Below are positions 55,097 to 62,776 of a DNA stretch of 64,000 nt, piece after piece. Source of the DNA: GCA-2717185 sp964474755 (GTDB taxonomy: Bacteria; Pseudomonadota; Alphaproteobacteria; UBA8366; GCA-2717185). Within the stretch, counting starts at the first letter, position 1. The number at the start of each line of letters is the position of its first letter. The notes beneath the pieces were generated by a model. It was not told the DNA's origin and made no database searches. It saw only the letters and a program-made list of their open reading frames with translations. The position numbers were made by a program, and so were the translations under genes. The stretch covers positions 1 through 64,000 of the forward strand of contig CAYYUG010000009.1 in NCBI GenBank assembly GCA_964474755.1, in the 5' to 3' direction.

Positions 55097-55984
55097 ATGG
55101 CAGACATTAAAAAAATCGGATTTATCGGAACAGGCGTTATGGGCGGCCGGATGTGCCGTAATCTGGCAATCAAAGGTGCTGTACCGGTAATTGCCTTTGA
55201 CCTCGATCCCAACAAAGTTACGGCGTTAGACAATGCCGGTGTCGAGGCTTCGCCCAGCATTGAGGCGCTAGTCGCAGTATCTGACCTGATCATCATCTGC
55301 GTGCCGGGTGAGCCGCAAGTTCGGTCCGTCTTGTTCGAACCTGGCGGTGTGCTGGAACATGTCCGCGCCGGTCAGACCGTTGTCGACATGACGACGGCAA
55401 CAGCAGATGTCGCCCGCGAAGCTGAAAAAAAACTAGCCGAAAAATCAGTTGATTACGCGGATGCACCCATTGCGCGCGGCGTATCCTCCGCAGAAGACGG
55501 CACCCTCAGCATCATGGTCGGCGGCACGCAGGAGGTCTTTAATCGCATCAATCCAGCAATGTCGTGCATGGGCACCGAGGTTACACATTGTGGCGGTGTC
55601 GGTACCGGAATGGTTATGAAGCTGATGAATAATTTCATCGTCTTCATGAATACATCGGCCCTTGCCGAGGCCCTACTGATAGGTACACGAGCCGGCGTCG
55701 ATGGCAAGCTGTTGTTCGAAACTCTATCGCGAGGATCGGCAGACAGCTTCGTACTGCGCAAGCACGGTATGCAGTACATGGTGAAGGAAGACTACCCCGA
55801 TGACGTGTTTTCCGTCGTTTATTCGCTAAAGGATCTCAGCTACGCACTAAAACTCGCAGAGGAGACCAACGTGAATGCAGAGACCGGAAAGCTCGTCGAG
55901 CGGCGCTTCAAAGAAGCCATCGACTCTGGCTACGGCCCCTTCTACGGCCCAGTAGTGTACAAATTACTGCAGGAGCAGAACTAA
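55097..55984 (+). CDS. NAD(P)-dependent beta-hydroxyacid dehydrogenase (3-hydroxyisobutyrate dehydrogenase family)
   Basis: A 295-residue beta-hydroxyacid dehydrogenase. The N-terminal Rossmann motif is IGFIGTGVMGGRMCRNL (about 6-22), followed by VDMTTATADVAREAEKK, substrate-binding DAPIARGVSSAEDGTLSIMVGG (core ARGVSSAEDGTLSIMVGG), and the catalytic Lys in GTGMVMKLMNNFIVF near 175. Members oxidise 3-hydroxyisobutyrate, tartronate semialdehyde or similar. The usual SGG in the substrate motif is SS here (GVSSAEDG), a small departure. A ribosome site (acagggaggg) lies upstream. Confidence 0.88.
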   Translation: MADIKKIGFIGTGVMGGRMCRNLAIKGAVPVIAFDLDPNKVTALDNAGVEASPSIEALVAVSDLIIICVPGEPQVRSVLFEPGGVLEHVRAGQTVVDMTTATADVAREAEKKLAEKSVDYADAPIARGVSSAEDGTLSIMVGGTQEVFNRINPAMSCMGTEVTHCGGVGTGMVMKLMNNFIVFMNTSALAEALLIGTRAGVDGKLLFETLSRGSADSFVLRKHGMQYMVKEDYPDDVFSVVYSLKDLSYALKLAEETNVNAETGKLVERRFKEAIDSGYGPFYGPVVYKLLQEQN

Positions 55985-56444
55985 ATATCTGGTGACGCTC
56001 AACCGCAATACAGCGCTAGCGCTGGTTGGGTTCTGCAATTGCTGCGCGCCTCCAAACTGAATCTAATATTCCGCGGTCGTCGCAACCCTTGACATCAAGT
56101 AGCCCTGCCACACCTCAACGTGGCGCTCATCACTATTTCGGCTCAGGCGGAATTAGTTGTCGACTAATTCATCCGCGCGGCCTTGGGTTTGGCCGATCAG
56201 AACTGCCGCTCTGTTGAGCTTGTTACCGCTAGCTTGGATTGCAGAATATTCAGACCACTAGCTTCTTCCGCTCGCTTTTGAAACTGACCTATTCTGAGTT
56301 GCCGCGATCTTTGGGGTGCCTGCCTCAACTAACGTGTACTGAGCCAAACGTCCGGCTAAAAATACGGCTGATCGAACCAGTATTTCCTCAATCGCAGTCG
56401 GCTGCTAGCGTTGTCACACAATATCGAAAAAGGGAGGTGCGGAT
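55985..56444. other. Non-coding spacer upstream of the SDR gene
   Basis: About 460 bp with no recognised gene. A 12-bp perfect palindrome AGCGCTAGCGCT lies near 56013-56024 within a larger CAACC / GGTTG pairing, about 30 bp after the dehydrogenase stop, and may be part of a terminator. The remainder presumably holds the SDR promoter. No protein-like frame found on either strand. Confidence 0.35.
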
Positions 56445-57221
56445 ATGAACCGGGTTGACGGTAAAGTCGCGCTGGTCACAGGCGGTGCAAGAGGAATCGG
56501 AGGCGAAGCGGCAAGGCAATTGGTGCAGGCGGGCGCTAAGGTCGCGATTACCGATGTATTAGAGACAGAGGGCACCACGCTCGCCGACGAGCTTGGCAAC
56601 AGCACGATATTCCTACAACATGACGTGACCAACGAAGGCGCCTGGAAACACGCGATCGGCCAAACGGTAAGCCAGCTCGGCGGGCTCGATATCCTGGTCA
56701 ACAATGCCGGTGTCTGGGAGCGGTCTGCCATCGAGGAAGCGTCGGTCGAACAGTTCGACCGCATTTGCGCCGTCAATCTTAAGGGCGTCTTTCTCGGCAC
56801 AAAACACGGCATCAACGCGATGAAGAACCGACCGATCGACGCGGACTGTGCGACAATCATCAACCTGTCCTCAACCGCCGGTCTGGTCGGATCATCGACA
56901 TCTGCAATCTACAGCATGACCAAGGGCGGGGTTCGTCTGTTCACAAAGTCGACCGCGATTGAAGTGCGAGCGCGCGGCTACAACATCCGCTGCAATTCGG
57001 TGCATCCCGGCGCTACGGAATCGGCAATGCAAGATGATATTCTTGCGACAAGTAACATGACGGCCTCAGAGATCGAAACCTATAAAACGACCCGTACGCC
57101 GATGGGCCGGTTCGGCCAACCACTCGATATAGCTCAGGCAATTTTGTTCCTCGCCTCAAACGATTCGGCCTTCATGAATGGCTCTGAGGTGGTTGTCGAT
57201 GGCGGTTATACAGCACACTGA
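56445..57221 (+). CDS. Short-chain dehydrogenase/reductase (SDR)
   Basis: A 258-residue classical SDR. The NAD(P)-binding motif is VTGGARGIGGEAARQL (about 10-25), Asp in ITDVLETEG suggests NAD preference, NNAGVWERS is present near 84-92, and the catalytic Ser-Tyr-Lys triad is in INLSSTAGLVG and AIYSMTKGG. SNDSAFMNGSEVVVDGGYTAH closes the fold. The substrate is undefined; relatives include cyclohexanol and 3-beta/17-beta-hydroxysteroid dehydrogenases. The ribosome site agggaggt lies about 6 bases upstream. It ends 4 bp from the convergent livF-like gene. Confidence 0.88.
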   Translation: MNRVDGKVALVTGGARGIGGEAARQLVQAGAKVAITDVLETEGTTLADELGNSTIFLQHDVTNEGAWKHAIGQTVSQLGGLDILVNNAGVWERSAIEEASVEQFDRICAVNLKGVFLGTKHGINAMKNRPIDADCATIINLSSTAGLVGSSTSAIYSMTKGGVRLFTKSTAIEVRARGYNIRCNSVHPGATESAMQDDILATSNMTASEIETYKTTRTPMGRFGQPLDIAQAILFLASNDSAFMNGSEVVVDGGYTAH

Positions 57222-57225
57222 CGTT

Positions 57226-57927
57226 TTAGATACCTAAGTGACGGGTAAGCAGTTCCGGGTTGGCCATCAGCTCTTTACCATCACCCTCGAAGGCGATGTG
57301 GCCTTTTACCAGGATGTGATGTCGGTCGGCGACGTCGATCAGGCGTTTAACGTTCTTGTCGACGATAACAGCAGCAATGCCGGCTTTTTTGATCTCACCA
57401 ATCACTCGCCAGATTTCTTCGCGGATCAATGGCGCTAGACCCTCGGTTGCCTCGTCCAGGATCAACAGGCTGGGGTTGGTCATCAGGGCTCGGCCAATCG
57501 CCAGCATCTGCTGCTCGCCCCCCGACAGGACCGCCGCCATGTTACCTGATCGCGTTTTCAGTGTAGGGAAGAGTTCGTAAATACGATCAAGTTTCCACGG
57601 CGTTACTTGTTGTTGATGGTTTGCTGCCGTCGCGATCAAATTTTCGCGCACGGAGAGGTTTGGAAAGACCTGTCGACCCTCCGGCACCAGGCCGATACCG
57701 CGCTGGGCAATACGGTAGGTGGCCTGACCAGTCACATCGTGCCCCTGGAACACCACTCGTCCGGCGCGCGGCTTGACCAACCCAACGATTGAGTTAAGCA
57801 TTGTCGTCTTGCCCATGCCGTTGCGGCCCAACAGGGCTACAACTTCGCCGGCTGCAACCGTTAAGTTCACGCCAAACAATATTTGGCTGTCGCCGTAGAA
57901 GGTTTCTAGCCCGCGGACATCAAGCAC
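57226..57927 (-). CDS. livF: Branched-chain amino-acid-type ABC transporter, ATPase LivF
   Basis: A 233-residue ABC ATPase, last gene of the uptake operon. Walker A is LLGRNGMGKTTMLNSI (about 33-48), then the Q-loop, signature LSGGEQQMLAIGRALM near 136, and Walker B LLILDEATEGLAPLI near 154, the TEGLAP form being typical of LivF. Start GTG at 57927, overlapping the livG stop by 8 bp. The transported solute may be an amino acid, an amide or an aromatic acid. Confidence 0.92.
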   Translation of the reverse strand: MLDVRGLETFYGDSQILFGVNLTVAAGEVVALLGRNGMGKTTMLNSIVGLVKPRAGRVVFQGHDVTGQATYRIAQRGIGLVPEGRQVFPNLSVRENLIATAANHQQQVTPWKLDRIYELFPTLKTRSGNMAAVLSGGEQQMLAIGRALMTNPSLLILDEATEGLAPLIREEIWRVIGEIKKAGIAAVIVDKNVKRLIDVADRHHILVKGHIAFEGDGKELMANPELLTRHLGI

Positions 57928-58684
57928 TGTTTACCCCTTCCTCACCGAGATAGGCCTGTTGAACAGCAACGTCCGTGCGAATTGCGTCAGGGATGCCGGT
58001 CCTGATCACCTGCCCATAAACCATAACAGTGATCCGGTCGGCCAGTGCAAAAACCGCATCCATATCATGCTCGACCAACAAGATCGCATGACGCGATTTA
58101 AGCTGACCGATCAGCGAAATCATCCTTGTCGATTCTTCTAAACCCATCCCGGCCATGGGTTCATCCAGCAGCAGTAAAGTTGGGGCAGTTGCAAGCGCCA
58201 TGGCTATCTCCAATTGGCGACGCTCGCCATGCGACATGTCGCCCGCAAGGCGGTGCGCCACGTCAGACAGACCAACCGTCTTTAGTGTGGCCATGGCAGT
58301 GTCAGATAGCCGTAAATCGCCGCGTACTGGCCGCCACATTTTAAAGTAGGCGTGTCTCTGTCCGGCCTGCACTGCAAGTACCACATTGTCGAGAACTGAC
58401 ATTTTTTGAAAAATGCTGGTGATCTGGAAAGACCTACCAACTCCTAGCTGCGCGCGTTTATAAGAAGGCAGCCTCGTGACCGTGCGGCCTCGAAATTGAA
58501 TTTTACCCGCATCAGCAGCGATCTCGCCGCTTAAAAGCGAGACGAGCGTTGTCTTCCCGGCACCATTTGGTCCGATCACAGCGTGAATTTCCCCGAGCCG
58601 CACATCAAGGCTGACATCATTAACCGCAATAACCCCGCCATAGGTTTTACTCAAATCTGCGACAGAGAGGATTGGATCAGTCAT
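57920..58684 (-). CDS. livG: Branched-chain amino-acid-type ABC transporter, ATPase LivG
   Basis: A 254-residue ABC ATPase. Walker A is VIGPNGAGKTTLVSLLSG, the signature MSHGERRQLEIAMALA, and Walker B LLLLDEPMAGMGLEES. The C-terminal extension AYLGEEGVNSA includes the YLG motif typical of LivG. The ATG at 58684 gives MTDPILSVADLSKTYGG and has AGGGG eight bases upstream; it overlaps livM by 8 bp. A longer frame to 58732 lies inside livM and is not needed. Confidence 0.92.
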   Translation of the reverse strand: MTDPILSVADLSKTYGGVIAVNDVSLDVRLGEIHAVIGPNGAGKTTLVSLLSGEIAADAGKIQFRGRTVTRLPSYKRAQLGVGRSFQITSIFQKMSVLDNVVLAVQAGQRHAYFKMWRPVRGDLRLSDTAMATLKTVGLSDVAHRLAGDMSHGERRQLEIAMALATAPTLLLLDEPMAGMGLEESTRMISLIGQLKSRHAILLVEHDMDAVFALADRITVMVYGQVIRTGIPDAIRTDVAVQQAYLGEEGVNSA

Positions 58685-59651
58685 CGCGGTGACCCCTGCC
58701 ATCCAAAAGGCCGTCGATGCCTCGTCGACCAAACAGCACTACCAAAACCAGGAACGGGCCAAACACGATATGCCAATACACGCCGGAACCCGCCGCGAAT
58801 AGGTTCATCATGGGTGTGAGATATTCTTCCGCGATGACGAACACCGCTGTTCCAAGTACCGGACCAAACAGGCTGCCGGAACCGCCCAGCACAACCATGA
58901 AGATAAGTTCACCGGAGCGGGTCCAATCCATCATCTCCGGACTAATAAAGCCAGTGAAATTGCCCAGCAACGCGCCAGCCAAACCACAAATGGCCCCCGA
59001 AATCACATAGCAGATCAGACGATACAAAAAGACATTATAGCCTAGTGCGCGCATTCGCGCCTCGTTGCCCATCGTGCCCTGGATAACCATGCCAAACCGC
59101 GACGCGACAACCCTCTTGACCAAATAAATCGTCCCAAGCAGGCAGACGAAGATGACGTAGTAGAGTGTCACCGGCTCCTCGAGATCAAGCCATCCAATAA
59201 ACTCGCTTTTGAAGTCAATAACCAGCCCGTCATCACCACCATATTCCTCAATACTGACGAAGGTGAAGAACGCCATTTGCGCAAAGGCAAGCGTGATCAT
59301 GATGAAATGCACGCCGCGCGTACGCAGGCATATAAACCCTGTAACGAGTGCAAAAAGTGCCGCCATCCCCACCGCCAACGGAATCTGCAGGAAGCCACTG
59401 TAGACCTCGTAATAGGCGGGTATCCCGACGGCGTAGGCACCTATCCCAATATAGGCGGCATGCCCGAAACTTATCATGCCACCATAACCGAGGATTAAAT
59501 TGAGGCTGATCGCAGCTATCGCCAAGCACAACATGCGCATCACGATATCGAGCACGAAGGGCGCGTCCATAGCTCCAGTAAGCGGCGGTACGATCGCTAA
59601 AAATGCAAGTGATCCAAAGGTCACTCCGCTTCGAAGCGTCAAGCCAGACAT
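58677..59651 (-). CDS. livM: Branched-chain amino-acid-type ABC transporter, permease LivM
   Basis: A 324-residue inner-membrane permease with about nine or ten hydrophobic segments. The conserved stretch SLNLILGYGGMISFGHAAYIG (core NLILGYGGMISFGHA) near 49-66 and the EAA-like region ISGAICGLAGALLGNFTGF near 215 are characteristic of LivM. It shares one base with the livH stop and overlaps livG by 8 bp. Its C-terminus ends in a charged tail (DGRGHRDD). Confidence 0.92.
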   Translation of the reverse strand: MSGLTLRSGVTFGSLAFLAIVPPLTGAMDAPFVLDIVMRMLCLAIAAISLNLILGYGGMISFGHAAYIGIGAYAVGIPAYYEVYSGFLQIPLAVGMAALFALVTGFICLRTRGVHFIMITLAFAQMAFFTFVSIEEYGGDDGLVIDFKSEFIGWLDLEEPVTLYYVIFVCLLGTIYLVKRVVASRFGMVIQGTMGNEARMRALGYNVFLYRLICYVISGAICGLAGALLGNFTGFISPEMMDWTRSGELIFMVVLGGSGSLFGPVLGTAVFVIAEEYLTPMMNLFAAGSGVYWHIVFGPFLVLVVLFGRRGIDGLLDGRGHRDD

Positions 59652-60574
59652 CAGCGCACCCTTGGCGGAAACATACCCTGCGGGCGGAAATAAAGGATCG
59701 CCGCCATCAGGACATATATCAGCATGGCTGAAATAGCCGGCGCGGCCGTCTCGGCATTCTGATTGGACAGGAATAATTTCATGAAATCGTCAAGGAAAGA
59801 GCGGCCCATAGTATCGATCAGCCCAATCAAAATAGCTGCAACGAAGGCGCCCCGAATCGATCCGATACCACCGATGATAATCACAACGAAAGCGACAAGC
59901 AGGATATCGTTGCCCATTCCAATATTGGCTTCGGTGATCGGAGCGATCAGTAACCCTGCCACGCCGGCTAACACGGCACCCCCTGCGAAAACAAAGGTGA
60001 ATAGCAAATCAATATTCACCCCCAGCGCCGCGACCATGCGCCGGTTTGACGCGCCGGCTCGTATCAACATCCCAACGCGCGTCCATGACACGATCATGTA
60101 AAGTCCAAGCGCGATAAACAGCCCGACTGCAATGATCAACACGCGATAGGTCGGCAGCACCAGCCCCAAAGCCAACTCAACCTGTCCGTCTAGAAATGCA
60201 GGCAACGGGATTGCGTAGCCTTCAGGCCCCCATACCAGATGCACCAGGGCATCAAAGAAAAGGATCACTCCGAATGTGGCAAGCACATGGTCCAGATGAT
60301 CGCGCCCGTAAAGTGGCCGCGCAATCACAATCTCAACCACCAGGCCCACCAGAAAGGTCAGGGGCAAGGCGACCAGCACACCCAGCAAAAAGGAATCCAT
60401 AAATTCAGTGAAGGTTGCGCAAAAATAAGCGCCAACCATGTATAGCGAGCCGTGAGCTAAATTGATGAAGTCCATGATCCCGAAGATCAGGGTCAAACCA
60501 GCCGCCAGCAAAAACAGCAAAACACCGAGCTGCAGCCCGTTCAGCAGTTGGACTATAAGAAGGGTCCAATCCAT
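59651..60574 (-). CDS. livH: Branched-chain amino-acid-type ABC transporter, permease LivH
   Basis: A 307-residue inner-membrane permease. Hallmarks are LLNGLQLGVLLFLLAAGLTL at the N-terminus, IFGIMDFINLAHGSLYMVGA near 31-50, and VAFVVIIIGGIGSIRGAFVA near 226, the LivH EAA loop. About eight membrane segments are visible. It lies 76 bp after the binding-protein gene and is joined to livM by a one-base overlap. Confidence 0.92.
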   Translation of the reverse strand: MDWTLLIVQLLNGLQLGVLLFLLAAGLTLIFGIMDFINLAHGSLYMVGAYFCATFTEFMDSFLLGVLVALPLTFLVGLVVEIVIARPLYGRDHLDHVLATFGVILFFDALVHLVWGPEGYAIPLPAFLDGQVELALGLVLPTYRVLIIAVGLFIALGLYMIVSWTRVGMLIRAGASNRRMVAALGVNIDLLFTFVFAGGAVLAGVAGLLIAPITEANIGMGNDILLVAFVVIIIGGIGSIRGAFVAAILIGLIDTMGRSFLDDFMKLFLSNQNAETAAPAISAMLIYVLMAAILYFRPQGMFPPRVR

Positions 60575-60650
60575 GGATCGTCGCCAAGATAAAGCCGGTG
60601 GAGACGCCCAAGCGTCCCCACCGGCAAACGTTACTCAGACAGGGAAAGGC

Positions 60651-61838
60651 CTACATTTTGCACTTGGCAGCATAGGTATCCTGGTGATTGGTGTAGACGG
60701 TTTCGACGATTTTGGTCGTCCAGTTGCCGTCGGCATCGACTGCCGCTTCTCGTAAATAGAAGTTCTGCACTGGGAAGTGATTGTTGCCATAGCTGTACTT
60801 GCCTCTTACCGATGGATAATCGGCCTTCTTCATCGCAGCCCGCATACCGTCTACATCTTTAAGATTACCGCCAACAGCCTCAACCGCACTCTTGATGAAA
60901 AATACCGTGTCATAGCTCTGTGCGGCGTAGAATGATGGGTAGCGGCCATATTTTGCCCTGAAGCCTGAGACAAATTTCTTGTTCTGCGGCGTATCCAGAT
61001 CGGGTCCCCAGAACTGCGTCATGAGTGAGCCAAGCACACCCTGCATCTTTGCCTTCTGAAATTTCGGCAGACTGATAGAATCAACCGTAAAGACCGAGTA
61101 GAGCGCCAACTTATCCGATAGGCCGGCCTGCATATATTGCTTGATGAAGGCTCCGCCGGCTTTTCCAGGGTAAAAGATAAATAGTGCTTCGGCGCCCGAT
61201 GATTTTGCTTTGGCAAGTTCGGCCGAGAAATCGAGCTGGGCGCCCTTGCCCCACTTTGTCATATCCTTGCCAAGCACCTTGCCTTTAAAGGTGCGCTCGA
61301 CGCCCGAGACCATGTTTTTACCGGCAGCATAGTTCGGCGCCATGATGTAAATCGATTTCACACCTTTCTGGTTTAACACCTCGCCAAGCGCCATTGGCGT
61401 CTGGTCATTCTGCCAGGAGGTCGAGAAGAAATTTTTATGACAGCCCTTGCCGGCCAGCTGCGACGGACCCGCATTGGAACTGATCAGAAATTTGCCGGCC
61501 TTAAGCGCAGAGTTACGGGAGGCCAGCAGCACATGCGACCAGATGAAGCCGGCGACGAAATCAACATCGTCCTGCTTGACCAGTTTGTCAGTCTTTTGCT
61601 TGCCGATTTCCGGTTTAAAGCCGTCATCCTCATATACTACCTTGACATCTAGGTTACCCATCTTGCCGCCAATATGCTGCAGCCCCAAATTGAACGCATC
61701 CTTCATGTCACGGCCGATAACGCCAGCGGGGGTCGTCAAGGTAGTGACAAAACCAATCTTGACCTCTGCCGCTTGCACTGTCGCGCCCATTAGCATGGTG
61801 GCCGCAACTAACCCAGCACCTAATGCTTTCCTTAGCAT
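60651..61838 (-). CDS. ABC transporter periplasmic substrate-binding protein (LivK-like)
   Basis: A 395-residue type I periplasmic binding protein of the amino-acid/amide/urea group. I place the start at the ATG 61838 because GGAGG lies six bases upstream of it; the ATG two codons earlier directly abuts that site. The signal peptide (LRKALGAGLVAATMLMGATV) would be cut near VQA-AEVKIG. The mature part has VKIGFVTTLTTPAGVIGRDM, FVAGFIWSHVLLASRN and FISSNAGPSQLAG-like ligand-binding blocks. Two Cys (GKGCHKN and the C-terminal KCKM) may form a disulfide. It precedes livHMGF and should give the system its specificity, which is unknown. Confidence 0.9.
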   Translation of the reverse strand: MLRKALGAGLVAATMLMGATVQAAEVKIGFVTTLTTPAGVIGRDMKDAFNLGLQHIGGKMGNLDVKVVYEDDGFKPEIGKQKTDKLVKQDDVDFVAGFIWSHVLLASRNSALKAGKFLISSNAGPSQLAGKGCHKNFFSTSWQNDQTPMALGEVLNQKGVKSIYIMAPNYAAGKNMVSGVERTFKGKVLGKDMTKWGKGAQLDFSAELAKAKSSGAEALFIFYPGKAGGAFIKQYMQAGLSDKLALYSVFTVDSISLPKFQKAKMQGVLGSLMTQFWGPDLDTPQNKKFVSGFRAKYGRYPSFYAAQSYDTVFFIKSAVEAVGGNLKDVDGMRAAMKKADYPSVRGKYSYGNNHFPVQNFYLREAAVDADGNWTTKIVETVYTNHQDTYAAKCKM

Positions 61839-61954
61839 GAACATCCTCCCTATGATCGCACCGCACGTTCCAGCGCGCAGGCTCCTTTATTTCCTAATAA
61901 CCGTTTACGCCCGTTTTCTTAAACCATGTCAAGCTGTAAGCGGGCTTCAGCGCC

Positions 61955-62749
61955 TTACGCGAGCTGGTCGCGCAATACGTTCTTTCGCACTTTCCCAACC
62001 GCCGTTTTGGGCAACGCATCGATGAAGCGAATTGCTGCTGGCACCTTGTGACGGGCGAGATGTCCGGCGCAATACTCCAACAAATCTCCCTCGCTGATAT
62101 CATTCCCGACGACAAAGGCGAGTGGCACCTCACCCAGGCGCTTGTCCGGCATACCAATAACAGCACACTCCGCAACAGCCGGATGTGAAAATAGCGCATT
62201 TTCAATTTCTGTCGGGTAAAGGTTCTCGCCACCACGAATAATCATGTCACGCAACCGTTCAACCAGGTAAAAAAATCCATCTGCGTCACACCGCGCCGCA
62301 TCACCAGTCGCGATCCAGTTACCACCATATTTATAGAGCGCNNNNNNNNNNNNNNNNNNNNNNNNNNNNNNNNNNNNNNNNNNNNNNNNNNNNNNNNNNN
62401 NNNNNNNNNNNNNNNNNNNNNNNNNNNNNNNNNNNNNNNNNGCAGCACCATCCTGAAAAAGCATACGCGCACCGGATAATGTGAGAATTCCACACACCTC
62501 CTTTGTCGATTGGCGTATAGAAAGGTTCATCAGGACAGTCCCAGCACGTGCCGATCCGAAATAGAGCATCACTGGCTCGGTACCATTTCGTCCATGCAAG
62601 GCGATCCGGTCTCCCGTGTGCAAACCTCTCCCCCGCAGAGAACCGGCAACCCTGTTTGCAGCTGCGTCGAGAGCCGCGTAGGTCGTGCTGACCGAGCCAA
62701 CAATTAGTGCTGCGCGGTCCGGAAACCGGCTTGCGCTATCCCTCAGCAA
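61955..62749 (-). CDS. Acyl-CoA synthetase (AMP-forming), middle lost in assembly gap
   Basis: Two ends of one acyl-adenylate-forming ligase flank the N-run 62342-62441. The N-terminal part (about 102 residues) has RFPDRAALIVG, TYAALDAAANRVAGSL and YFGSARAGTVLMNL. The C-terminal part (about 128 residues) has WIATGDAARCDADGFFYLV, the hinge and A8 motif DMIIRGGENLYPTEIE, and the catalytic Lys in LPKTAVGKVRKNVL. The P-loop A3 and A5 regions are missing. Family length is about 500 residues, so some 250-280 codons are unaccounted for. The start is uncertain; TTG at 62749 is one option, with the frame open upstream. It activates an acid to its CoA thioester and probably serves the imported solute. 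Confidence 0.8.
   Translation of the reverse strand: MLRDSASRFPDRAALIVGSVSTTYAALDAAANRVAGSLRGRGLHTGDRIALHGRNGTEPVMLYFGSARAGTVLMNLSIRQSTKEVCGILTLSGARMLFQDGAXXXXXXXXXXXXXXXXXXXXXXXXXXXXXXXXXXALYKYGGNWIATGDAARCDADGFFYLVERLRDMIIRGGENLYPTEIENALFSHPAVAECAVIGMPDKRLGEVPLAFVVGNDISEGDLLEYCAGHLARHKVPAAIRFIDALPKTAVGKVRKNVLRDQLA
62342..62441. other. Assembly gap (100 N) inside the acyl-CoA synthetase
   Basis: Exactly 100 N. Unlike the first gap, the flanks share no evident overlap, and the interrupted gene lacks its central half, so the true missing length is probably near 800 bp. Confidence 0.95.
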
Positions 62750-62776
62750 ATCCCCGGCGAGAATGAGCCGTTCTCC

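Noticed and set aside
56013..56024. 12-bp perfect palindrome AGCGCTAGCGCT
   Set aside because: Considered as an operator or attachment site, but it occurs once and has no neighbouring regulator or integrase.
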